DNA of 35,307 bases from an uncultured Actinomycetes bacterium (lineage in GTDB: Bacteria > Actinomycetota > Actinomycetes > Nanopelagicales > Nanopelagicaceae), in NCBI GenBank assembly GCA_903852815.1, contig CAINRW010000106.1:1-35307 (forward strand), read 5' to 3'. Below the pieces are notes generated by a model. That model saw nothing but the letters and a program-made list of their open reading frames with translations. It was not told the origin of the DNA and ran no database searches. Every line of letters begins with the position of its first letter. Positions within the stretch are counted from its first letter, which is position 1. Shown here piece by piece: positions 17,315 through 24,869 of the stretch. Both the position numbers and the translations under genes were made by a program.

Positions 17315-18376
17315 ATGTTGGCAACCCTTGAAGCCCTTGTTAAGTTGGAGTCTCCGACTGAAGATTTAGAAGCTTGTCGTGCAGTTATTCATTTAGCGAA
17401 CGATTTTGCCCAGCAAGTATTGGGAACACCCGCACAAATTACTGAAGTAAATGGGCGGCCTGTTTTCTGGTGGGGATCAAGTGAGCCAGACGTTGTTGTC
17501 TTAGCGCATCTAGATACCGTATGGCCAAAAGGATCATTTGTACCTGTGTGGAAAGTAGATGGAAACAAAGCTACAGGTCCTGGAATTTTCGATATGAAAG
17601 CTGGCTTTGTTCAAGCACTTTATGCAATGAAAGGTATTACGGGTTCTGCTGCCCTAATAGCTACTACTGATGAAGAAACTGGCAGCGCAACAAGTAAAGA
17701 ATTCATAAAAGAGATTTCTGCAAAAGCCAAAGCCGTACTCGTACTCGAAGCAACACTCAACGGCATGGTAAAGACCGGTCGTAAAGGTACGGCCATGTAT
17801 AACATTCAAATTCACGGAAGAGCCTCACATGCTGGTCTTGAACCAGAAAAGGGAGTTAACTCAACAATCGAAATTGCGCACGCAATTCTTGCAGTTGCCG
17901 CAATGGAAAATAAAGAACATGGAACCACCGTAGTTCCCACAATGCTTCGTGCGGGTAATACAACAAATACAGTTCCTGATTTAGCAACGTTAGATATTGA
18001 TATTCGCTCTTATTCTATGGAAGATTTAAAACGGGTTGATGCGGCAATTAGAAATTTACAACCAGTAAATGCAGAAACTCGTTATGAAATTTCTGGTGGC
18101 TTCAATCGTCCACCGCTTGAACCTTCTTCAACAATGGCTCTGTATGAGCGTGCAGAAAAAGTTGCCAAAGCTTTAGGAATGCCACCTTTGGGCCACGCGT
18201 CTGTTGGCGGAGCAAGCGATGGAAATTTTGCTGCAGCGGCGGGTGCGCAAGTACTTGATGGTTTGGGTGCAATTGGCGATGGCGCCCATGCTGCGCATGA
18301 ATGGGTAGATATCAGTACGCTTGAAGTTCGAAGTAATTTTCTGCACGCACTGATTAAGGACTTACTCAATGACTGA
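17315..18376 (+). CDS. M20 family zinc peptidase (glutamate carboxypeptidase-like)
   Basis: A co-catalytic two-zinc exopeptidase of the M20 family, closest in motifs to carboxypeptidase G2. It has 353 residues. All expected metal and catalytic positions are visible: His65 and Asp67 in AHLDTVWP, bridging Asp93 in FDMKAG, general base Glu120 and ligand Glu121 in TDEETGS, Glu145 in VLEATLNG, and His328 in AAHEWV. The dimerisation domain lies between about 155 and 270, starting at GRASHAG. No signal peptide, so cytoplasmic. It is inserted between the helicase-associated gene and XPB and overlaps XPB by eight bases. The substrate is unknown; a C-terminal glutamate peptide is a family-based guess. 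Confidence 0.9.
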   Translation: MLATLEALVKLESPTEDLEACRAVIHLANDFAQQVLGTPAQITEVNGRPVFWWGSSEPDVVVLAHLDTVWPKGSFVPVWKVDGNKATGPGIFDMKAGFVQALYAMKGITGSAALIATTDEETGSATSKEFIKEISAKAKAVLVLEATLNGMVKTGRKGTAMYNIQIHGRASHAGLEPEKGVNSTIEIAHAILAVAAMENKEHGTTVVPTMLRAGNTTNTVPDLATLDIDIRSYSMEDLKRVDAAIRNLQPVNAETRYEISGGFNRPPLEPSSTMALYERAEKVAKALGMPPLGHASVGGASDGNFAAAAGAQVLDGLGAIGDGAHAAHEWVDISTLEVRSNFLHALIKDLLND

Positions 18377-20018
18377 TGGCCCGTTAATCGTCCAAAGCGA
18401 TAAAACGCTGCTATTAGATATCGATCATCCACTTTCTACCGAATGTCGACGTGCGATTGCGCCATTTGCTGAGCTTGAACGTTCACCTGAACACATTCAT
18501 ACCTACCGTTTAACTCCACTCGGTTTGTGGAATGCGCGCGCAGCTGGTCATGATGCCGAACAAGTAATTGATACCTTAATTAAATATTCTCGTTACGCAG
18601 TTCCTCACTCTATTTTGATTGATGTCGCAGAGACGATGTCTCGCTACGGACGGTTGCGACTTGAAGCGGATCCTGTTCATGGTTTGATTCTTGTAACAAC
18701 TGATTCAGCTGTTTTAGAGGAAGTTATTCGTGCAAAGAAAATTCAACCTCTACTAGGTGCCCGCATTGATAAGGAAACAATTGCAGTTCTGCCAAGCCAG
18801 CGCGGCCAAATAAAGCAATCGCTACTTCGCTTAGGTTGGCCAGCTGAAGATTTTGCCGGGTACGTCGACGGACAAGCACATGAAATTGCACTTAAAGAAA
18901 ATGGCTGGAAAATTCGCCCGTATCAAGAGTTAGCAGCCGAAGGTTTTTGGCATGGTGGCTCAGGTGTCGTCGTTCTTCCGTGCGGTGCAGGCAAAACAAT
19001 TGTTGGAGCCGCAGCAATGGCACATGCAAAAGCCACAACATTAATTTTGGTTACAAACACAGTTGCGGCTCGCCAATGGCGGGAAGAGTTGCTTAAGCGC
19101 ACCACACTTAACGAAGATGAAATTGGTGAATATTCAGGCGCGAAGAAGGAAATTCGCCCCGTCACGATTGCCACTTATCAAGTAATGACCAAGAAGAAGA
19201 ATGGCGTGTATGCGCATTTAGATCTTTTTGATTCTTACGACTGGGGCTTAATTATTTACGACGAAGTGCACTTGTTGCCAGCACCGATTTTTCGTTTTAC
19301 TGCCGATATTCAATCAAGACGACGTTTGGGATTAACTGCAACGTTAGTTCGTGAAGATGGCATGGAAGGTGAGGTTTTCTCACTCATTGGCCCTAAACGT
19401 TTTGATGTTCCATGGAAAGAAATCGAATCGCAGGGTTATATCGCACCGGCTGAATGTATTGAGGTACGAGTAAATCTAACTGAGACCGAGCGCCTTACAT
19501 ATGCCACTGCCGAAGTAGAAAATCGATATCGATACTGCGCCACTACTCGTACCAAGCGCGATGTTGTTGAAGCACTCGTAAAGAAACACCAAGGTGAACA
19601 GATTCTTGTCATCGGTCAATACATTGATCAACTAGATGAACTCTCTGAGGTTTTAGGTGTGCCAGTTATTAAAGGTGAGACTCCGGTAAAAGAGCGAGAG
19701 ATTCTCTTTAATAAATTCAGAACTGGTGAGTTAACTACGTTGGTAGTTTCTAAAGTTGCAAACTTTTCTGTTGATTTGCCGGATGCAACAATTGCAATTC
19801 AAGTAAGTGGAGCTTTTGGAAGCCGACAAGAAGAAGCACAACGTTTAGGTCGTATTTTGCGTCCTAAATCTGATGGTCGTGGTGCAACTTTCTATTCAGT
19901 AATCTCGAGAGACACAATCGATCAAGACTTCGCCCAAAATCGCCAACGCTTCCTCGCAGAGCAAGGTTATTCATACAAAATTATTGACGCTGACGATGTT
20001 TTTCAAGGGAAGATCTAA
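18369..20018 (+). CDS. xpb: XPB-type DNA repair helicase (superfamily 2)
   Basis: A 3'-5' ATP-dependent DNA helicase of the bacterial XPB family, as in mycobacterial Rv0861c. It has 549 residues, close to that homologue. The N-terminal 180 residues include the damage-recognition-like region. Walker A is LPCGAGKTIVG (around 202-212), the DEVH box is YDEVHLLPA (298-301), motif III is GLTATLVREDGMEGE (321 onward, with the RED motif of XPB), and motif VI is EAQRLGRILRPK (about 488-499). The start overlaps the M20 gene (ATGACTGA), so the two are coupled. The 3' end overlaps the convergent glutaredoxin gene by 38 bases. Confidence 0.95.
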   Translation: MTDGPLIVQSDKTLLLDIDHPLSTECRRAIAPFAELERSPEHIHTYRLTPLGLWNARAAGHDAEQVIDTLIKYSRYAVPHSILIDVAETMSRYGRLRLEADPVHGLILVTTDSAVLEEVIRAKKIQPLLGARIDKETIAVLPSQRGQIKQSLLRLGWPAEDFAGYVDGQAHEIALKENGWKIRPYQELAAEGFWHGGSGVVVLPCGAGKTIVGAAAMAHAKATTLILVTNTVAARQWREELLKRTTLNEDEIGEYSGAKKEIRPVTIATYQVMTKKKNGVYAHLDLFDSYDWGLIIYDEVHLLPAPIFRFTADIQSRRRLGLTATLVREDGMEGEVFSLIGPKRFDVPWKEIESQGYIAPAECIEVRVNLTETERLTYATAEVENRYRYCATTRTKRDVVEALVKKHQGEQILVIGQYIDQLDELSEVLGVPVIKGETPVKEREILFNKFRTGELTTLVVSKVANFSVDLPDATIAIQVSGAFGSRQEEAQRLGRILRPKSDGRGATFYSVISRDTIDQDFAQNRQRFLAEQGYSYKIIDADDVFQGKI

Positions 20019-20232
20019 ATCGTTCAGGATCAACTTTAAAAAAGTCGTGATGAACTCCATCGATATGAATAACTGGAACTTGTTCACCATAAAGTTTTTC
20101 TAACTCTAGATCTCCATCAATGTAGATTTTCTCTATATCAAAGTTAAGTTCACTTTTCAGTGGTTCGAGAGTTTCAATGGCAACGTCGCACAAATGGCAT
20201 CCATGTCTGGAGAAAACTGTCACAGTTATCAT
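19981..20232 (-). CDS. Glutaredoxin-like protein
   Basis: An 83-residue small thioredoxin-fold protein of the glutaredoxin-like (DUF836) group. The N-terminal VFSRHGCHLCDVA carries the redox pair Cys12 and Cys15, and VPVIHIDG contains the cis-proline. The target is unknown. The ATG at 20232 has GGAAGAGG eight bases upstream, so this gene is leadered, unlike many neighbours. Its last 38 bases are antisense to the end of the XPB gene. In many actinobacteria a similar gene lies near rex or hemA, but these are not in the window. Confidence 0.85.
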   Translation of the reverse strand: MITVTVFSRHGCHLCDVAIETLEPLKSELNFDIEKIYIDGDLELEKLYGEQVPVIHIDGVHHDFFKVDPERFRSSLEKHRQRQ

Positions 20233-20314
20233 TTATGTTGCCTCTTCCCTGTTAATTTGCTTAGAGAATTGATATTTCTAACCCCGGGGCTATGGCCTAA
20301 TCATCTCACCTTGA

Positions 20315-20320
20315 TAGTCT
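20315..20320 (+). promoter_or_regulatory. Putative -10 element (TAGTCT), leaderless promoter of the metalloprotease gene
   Basis: TAGTCT is followed by six bases (GCACCA) and the GTG at 20327. No Shine-Dalgarno sequence lies in the 94-base spacer on this strand. The spacing supports the GTG as the true start. Confidence 0.5.
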
Positions 20321-20326
20321 GCACCA

Positions 20327-22720
20327 GTGCAAATAATTCCCGCTAAGGTTTTTAAGGCAAGGAGCTTTAAGGCAGGCGCAGTAATTCTTGCCCTCATCGC
20401 TTCGGTTTTAAGCACACCTTCTGCGCAAGCTTTGTATCAAGTCGTACCAGCAACTCAGTGGGTAAATATTTATGCTGGAACTGCAACAGGAGCACAACCA
20501 GAACATCGCACGAAAAGTGCAAACCTTGAAGTTAAATCGAAATTTAATGTTACTTATGACAACTTTCCAGATTGGGCACGCAAAGAAGTACAGGCAGCTG
20601 TCGATGTTTGGGCAGCCAACTTCCCTTCCTCAGTTCCCATTTCAGTTGATGCATCGTGGGGGCGTTCATCCTCATGGGGGATTTTAGGAAGTGCTCGGCC
20701 ATCAGATTTTTATTCTGGCTTTGCTGGTGCACCAGATCCTTCGCTCTGGTACCCGTCGGCTCTAGCAAATGCACTTGCTGGAAAAGATCTTGACAAAGCG
20801 AATCCCGAAATAATTATTCAAGTTAATTCAAATGCGGATTGGAATACGCGCGGAGATGGTGCTCCAAGTAATACCGAATACGATCTTGAATCAGTTTTCC
20901 TACATGAAATTGCCCATGGTTTAGGCTTTCTTTCAAATGATTCTTACGATTCGTTTTTTAATATTGGAAGCCTTGATCAACCAACTCCTTTTGATGCCTA
21001 TGCACAAACTTCTGATGGTCGTCGGTTAGCAGATCTACCAACTCCATCACTTGAACTTGCAACGGCCTTAACTACATCTTTAGTGTGGTCAGGTCCGCTA
21101 GGAACTGCAGCAAATGGTGGAGTTAAGCCAAAGTTATATACGCCAGCACGTTATGAATCTGGCTCTTCGACAAGTCACTTAGACGAAGCGACTTTCTCAA
21201 AAACTGGTTTGGACTCGGTTATGACTCCAAACCTTGATCCAGGTGAGATTTTTAAAGAGCCAGGCCCGCTTTTATTAGCCATGCTTGCCGATTTGCGAAA
21301 CAAGCCACCAGCTGGAGTTGCATCAGGTCTTCCAGGTGCGCCGCGAAATGTAAAAGCGTATGTTGCAGATTCTTCGGCCTACATTTCCTTTGATCAACCT
21401 ACGAATGTTCGAACCGCTCAAGTGACTGAATACGTCATTAAAAACCTTAAATCAGGTGTCGAGAAGAAAAGCGTTTCCAGTCCAGTTCTCGTGACTGGAT
21501 TAAAGAATGGTGTTTCTTATTCTTTTACTGTCACTGCCAAGAATTCACTTGGACTTTCGGAGAGTGCAACAAGCAATGCTGTCATTCCTGAAAGTTCGTG
21601 GAAGAGTGCGGTTTTAGATTCCACTGCAGATGGAAAATCGCTTGCAACCATCACTTTTAATGGTAAGCCAGCGATTGTTTACACTGATTCGAAAACTGGC
21701 AACCTTAAATTAGCGTTGTTTGATGGCAAGAGTTGGAAAAAATCTACAATTGACGGCGCAGGTGGAAGTAATGGCCGAACTTCTAATGACATCACTGGGC
21801 AAATCTCTTTGTGCGTAAATGGATCGGGAACAAAACAAACCTTGCATGTCTTTTATAGCGATTCGGCAGATAAAGATTTGCGTTATGCCTCGTATACGGG
21901 CGGCGCATTTGCTTATGATGTGATTGATGGAAATGGAAGCTCTATAAATGAATATTCCAATCCCATTCGAGTGAAAACTTCTAGCGACGTAAGTGTTTCA
22001 AACGCGTGTGTTGCCACTGCAAAGTCAATTCAAGTTTTTTACCGCGATGAGAGCCAAGGCGTACTTCTTGGTGCGGTAAAAAATAATAAGTCCCCATGGA
22101 CATATGAAATGATTGATGGAGATCGCAAGACAGATAGCCATACAACTGGTGATGTTGGTTTTCATTTAAAGGCGCTGCTTAACGGTTCAAAAACGATAAT
22201 TGCTTATGACTCAGTTGTATCTGCAAATCAAAAAAAGGAAATAACTTCTGGAGCTATTCGAGTTGCTACTCGTGAAGGAAGTGATGCAAACACCTGGAGT
22301 TACCAGACGCTCGATATCTCAACTGATGAGGCATCGATTTTTGGCTACGACGTTGCGTTGGTTAAGGTAGGCGGCGATGTACAAATAGTGTGGCTTGGAA
22401 CTTCTCTCGCTTCTTTCCCTCATCCAGATCAAATTCGATGGGCAATGTTAAGTAAGCCATTTAATATTTCAACGGTTAAAACTGATAACTACGGAACACC
22501 TTCGGAACATTTAGCCACTGATGGGAAAAACATTCTCTTCGGTTGCCAAGATCGTTTATGTGTACTTGACACTTCAAAAAAACCTTTAGATCAAAGCGCC
22601 ATTCACTTAGTAAAAAGCACCCAAGGCTCTGAATTAAACCAGAACGCTTGGGTGCTAATTAATAAAATTAAATATGCGTTAACCGCAGTTAACGGAAAGC
22701 TTTCACTGCTTAAGCCGTAA
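20327..22720 (+). CDS. Secreted zinc-metalloprotease-like protein with FN3 and propeller-like C-terminal region
   Basis: An exported protein of 797 residues, probable function proteolysis, substrate unknown. A signal peptide covers residues 1-35 (basic start, hydrophobic 17-30, cleavage after AQA). The catalytic region has HEIAHGLGF (His193, Glu194, His197), later GSSTSHLDE with His284, and SVMTPNL with Met299 as a likely Met-turn. This arrangement occurs in a bacterial family of secreted proteases where the third zinc ligand is not at the usual HExxHxxGxxH place; here that position is Ser203. A fibronectin type III domain spans about 335-421, followed by some 375 residues of repeated beta-strand blocks such as KPAIVYTDSKTGNLKLALFD that resemble a propeller. 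Start GTG 20327 chosen from the promoter spacing. Confidence 0.82.
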   Translation: MQIIPAKVFKARSFKAGAVILALIASVLSTPSAQALYQVVPATQWVNIYAGTATGAQPEHRTKSANLEVKSKFNVTYDNFPDWARKEVQAAVDVWAANFPSSVPISVDASWGRSSSWGILGSARPSDFYSGFAGAPDPSLWYPSALANALAGKDLDKANPEIIIQVNSNADWNTRGDGAPSNTEYDLESVFLHEIAHGLGFLSNDSYDSFFNIGSLDQPTPFDAYAQTSDGRRLADLPTPSLELATALTTSLVWSGPLGTAANGGVKPKLYTPARYESGSSTSHLDEATFSKTGLDSVMTPNLDPGEIFKEPGPLLLAMLADLRNKPPAGVASGLPGAPRNVKAYVADSSAYISFDQPTNVRTAQVTEYVIKNLKSGVEKKSVSSPVLVTGLKNGVSYSFTVTAKNSLGLSESATSNAVIPESSWKSAVLDSTADGKSLATITFNGKPAIVYTDSKTGNLKLALFDGKSWKKSTIDGAGGSNGRTSNDITGQISLCVNGSGTKQTLHVFYSDSADKDLRYASYTGGAFAYDVIDGNGSSINEYSNPIRVKTSSDVSVSNACVATAKSIQVFYRDESQGVLLGAVKNNKSPWTYEMIDGDRKTDSHTTGDVGFHLKALLNGSKTIIAYDSVVSANQKKEITSGAIRVATREGSDANTWSYQTLDISTDEASIFGYDVALVKVGGDVQIVWLGTSLASFPHPDQIRWAMLSKPFNISTVKTDNYGTPSEHLATDGKNILFGCQDRLCVLDTSKKPLDQSAIHLVKSTQGSELNQNAWVLINKIKYALTAVNGKLSLLKP

Positions 22721-22723
22721 TTA

Positions 22724-22822
22724 CTATTTAGCGTTGCGGCGCTGAATGCGAGTTTTCTTTAGAAGTTTCTTGTGCTTCTTCTTCGCCATACGCTTACGTC
22801 GCTTTTTAATTACGGAACCCAT
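22724..22822 (-). CDS. Small ribosomal protein bS22 (AURKAIP1/COX24-type micro-protein)
   Basis: A 32-residue, highly basic protein. It begins [19 protein letters not shown] and ends TRIQRRNAK, matching the actinobacterial bS22 family found on the 30S subunit in mycobacteria and annotated as AURKAIP1/COX24-domain protein. Almost half the residues are Lys or Arg. The ATG at 22822 has GAGAG eight bases upstream. It follows the proC / secreted-protein pair on the same strand, as bS22 does near proC in mycobacteria. Its stop lies three bases from the end of the convergent metalloprotease gene. Confidence 0.9.
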   Translation of the reverse strand: MGSVIKKRRKRMAKKKHKKLLKKTRIQRRNAK

Positions 22823-22873
22823 ATGTCACGCTCTCATTTCATAATCGGTTGTGCTTAGGGCGTTAGGTTACCT

Positions 22874-24040
22874 CTAGTTGAGGGTAAAAATCGAAACGGT
22901 ATCTGCGCTTGAAGTCAGGCATAAAAGCCCAAAATCAGCGGTAGAAACAAGGCCCAGCACCTGCTTTTCTTCAATCGGTGCGCTAAAAGCTCCAGCAATT
23001 GCGCCTTTGGAATTGAAATTAATAAGTAATGGGCGAACCGTTTTCGGCGCCCATCCTTTAAGCCCATCGACTGCTCCTGTTGATTCGATAAAAGCAAATG
23101 TGGCACCTGAGGTAAACGTGGTGCCAGTTGAAGCAAATCGGTAAGTCCATGTTGGAACAAATGTCGAAGAAAATTTGGTCACTGCGCTCTGGCTCTTCGC
23201 GCCGGTTTTAACATGCCCACCAAGTAGAAGTGATGACGTTGCACTATTCCAACTTCGGGAAGCTCCAGTTGCTGTGCTTCGAATAATTGATGTTATTTTA
23301 TTTGTTGTAGCTATCTTCATAATTATGCCGTCGACTTTTCCAACAACTTTCTTTCCACCTAGCGTCTCAGTGCTAGAACCCACAACAGTTAAGGAGTTAT
23401 CTTTATTTCTAACCACTGATTCAAAGCTAGTTCCTTCTTTACCAATGGTTAATGGTGCAGAGAAATTACCTGCTAAGTCTGCACGTATTATCATTCCTGA
23501 GCTTCCTACTGCGACAATTCCTGATTTATCTACCGCGATCGCATTTATTAACACGGGAGAAATCAATTGCAACGTTTGTTGCTTCAACTCTCGAGTTACA
23601 GGATTAATCGACCACAATGAAAAAGCATCAAGATCAGCTTTAAAAGTTTCAGGAACGTTTACCACTACATCTGGATCAAGTGGGGTTACCGTTGGTGTTG
23701 GCGAAGGTGTAGCACGTTTCAAGGAAGTTAGGCCGGCAAGCCAGATCAGGCCATTGCTGTCAACGGTGCCTGCAGTTACTACGGAAGGTGACGCATCATC
23801 GAGTGAAAGGCTCCATAATTCTTTCCCATCAATTCCCAGCGCGCGTAAATATGCCGAATCTCCTTTATTTCCAAAAACAAATAATGTATCTCCGCTTTCA
23901 ACTAAGCCGCCAAAATCAACTAATGGGCCAATAGTTGTAAGAAGTTTTAATCCTTTTACTGTTGGCGTCTTATTTGCTGCAAATGCAGTAGGCGTTAAAG
24001 CCAGAATTGAAATTAAAACTAAAGCTAGTAAACGTTTCAC
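22874..24040 (-). CDS. Secreted propeller-like protein of unknown function
   Basis: I do not recognise a specific family. It has 388 residues with a Sec signal peptide (residues 1-21, cleavage after AFA). The mature part consists of strand-rich blocks with a recurring pattern such as DTLFVFGNKGDSAYLRALG, SGIVAVGSSGMIIRADLAG and SLTVVGSSTETLGG, typical of a beta-propeller built from short degenerate repeats. A Thr/Pro linker, TPSPTPTVTP, at 111-120 interrupts it. No cysteine pairs, catalytic motif or membrane anchor is visible. The GTG start overlaps the proC stop by four bases (GTGA), so it is co-translated with proC although no functional link is apparent. Confidence 0.8.
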   Translation of the reverse strand: MKRLLALVLISILALTPTAFAANKTPTVKGLKLLTTIGPLVDFGGLVESGDTLFVFGNKGDSAYLRALGIDGKELWSLSLDDASPSVVTAGTVDSNGLIWLAGLTSLKRATPSPTPTVTPLDPDVVVNVPETFKADLDAFSLWSINPVTRELKQQTLQLISPVLINAIAVDKSGIVAVGSSGMIIRADLAGNFSAPLTIGKEGTSFESVVRNKDNSLTVVGSSTETLGGKKVVGKVDGIIMKIATTNKITSIIRSTATGASRSWNSATSSLLLGGHVKTGAKSQSAVTKFSSTFVPTWTYRFASTGTTFTSGATFAFIESTGAVDGLKGWAPKTVRPLLINFNSKGAIAGAFSAPIEEKQVLGLVSTADFGLLCLTSSADTVSIFTLN

Positions 24041-24831
24041 GCTAATTCCTGCGAGCGATTGCGCGCGGCTGTCATGGCTTTAGAAATAACCTCGCCGATT
24101 TTATCTTCTTCAAATGAAGCCAGCGCTGCGGCCGTTGTGCCGTTAGGGCTAGTCACATTTTCACGAAGTGTTGTTGCGCTCTTTCCTGATTCATCTAACA
24201 ACTTTGCTGCACCGACGATGGTTTGAATCGTTAGCGTTGATGCATCGGCTAGGGAGAGACCAAGCTCTTGTGCAGCGCTGACCATGGCTTCTACAAATCT
24301 AAAGAAATAAGCTGGACCGGATCCACTTGTCGCAGTTATTGCATCCTGCAAATCTTCAGTAACCTCAATTACTTTTCCAGTAGCGCCAAGAAAACCAGAA
24401 ACAAATGACCCTTGATGACTGCTCACACCTTTACCCAGTGACATTGCGGCCATTCCTGCACCAACAAGCGTTGGAGTATTTGGCATGACTCGTATGACTG
24501 GATTGCCCGTGCCTAGAAGGTTCTCAATAAAGGAAATCTTCTTACCTGCCGCGAAAGTTATGACTAAAGCAGAAGGATTGATGGCGTTTTTAATCTCTTC
24601 TAGAACCGCCGACATATCTTGTGGTTTTACAACTAATAGCAAAGCGTCGGCTGTGCTTACATTTGTTGCAAGCTCGGCCACTCTTATTCCGTAACGCTGC
24701 ACTAATTCATCAGCACGTTCACTTCGTTTTTCCGAAATTACGATGGAGTCTGCGGGTATGCCATAAGAGATTAGCGCCGCAATCAGTGCTTCTCCCATTA
24801 CGCCAGCGCCGACAACTCCAACTTGTTTCAT
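24037..24831 (-). CDS. proC: Pyrroline-5-carboxylate reductase
   Basis: The NAD(P)H-dependent last enzyme of proline synthesis, reducing pyrroline-5-carboxylate. It has 264 residues. The Rossmann loop VGVVGAGVMGEAL (4-16) opens the protein, MPNTP is in the cofactor/substrate interface, and the C-terminal dimerisation domain shows the signatures ATSGSGPAYFF and LRENVTSPNGTT. The ATG at 24831 has TAGGCT ending six bases upstream and no ribosome binding site, so it is probably leaderless. It leads an operon with a secreted protein and bS22. Confidence 0.96.
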   Translation of the reverse strand: MKQVGVVGAGVMGEALIAALISYGIPADSIVISEKRSERADELVQRYGIRVAELATNVSTADALLLVVKPQDMSAVLEEIKNAINPSALVITFAAGKKISFIENLLGTGNPVIRVMPNTPTLVGAGMAAMSLGKGVSSHQGSFVSGFLGATGKVIEVTEDLQDAITATSGSGPAYFFRFVEAMVSAAQELGLSLADASTLTIQTIVGAAKLLDESGKSATTLRENVTSPNGTTAAALASFEEDKIGEVISKAMTAARNRSQELA

Positions 24832-24837
24832 GTATGA

Positions 24838-24843
24838 AGCCTA
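24838..24843 (-). promoter_or_regulatory. Putative -10 element (TAGGCT), leaderless promoter of proC
   Basis: On the minus strand TAGGCT is followed by six bases (TCATAC) and the proC ATG. It is one of two TAGGCT copies pointing outward in this 38-base divergent spacer. Confidence 0.6.
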
Positions 24844-24855
24844 CCTTTATGCCTG

Positions 24856-24861
24856 TAGGCT
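24856..24861 (+). promoter_or_regulatory. Putative -10 element (TAGGCT) of the Cys-rich protein gene
   Basis: TAGGCT is followed by eight bases and the ATG at 24870, with no Shine-Dalgarno sequence. This placement was used to choose the gene start over in-frame ATGs further upstream, which lie within or antisense to proC. Confidence 0.55.
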
Positions 24862-24869
24862 CTGCGACT

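Noticed and set aside
23175-24083. 302-codon open frame on the plus strand
   Set aside because: It lies antisense to the secreted propeller-like gene, which has a clear signal peptide and coupled start. The translation has no recognisable domain and is rich in Ser/Thr/Pro as expected of a shadow frame.
24621-24869. 83-codon N-terminal extension of the Cys-rich protein gene
   Set aside because: This stretch is antisense to proC and across its promoter. The TAGGCT element and the start of family-like sequence both favour the ATG at 24870.
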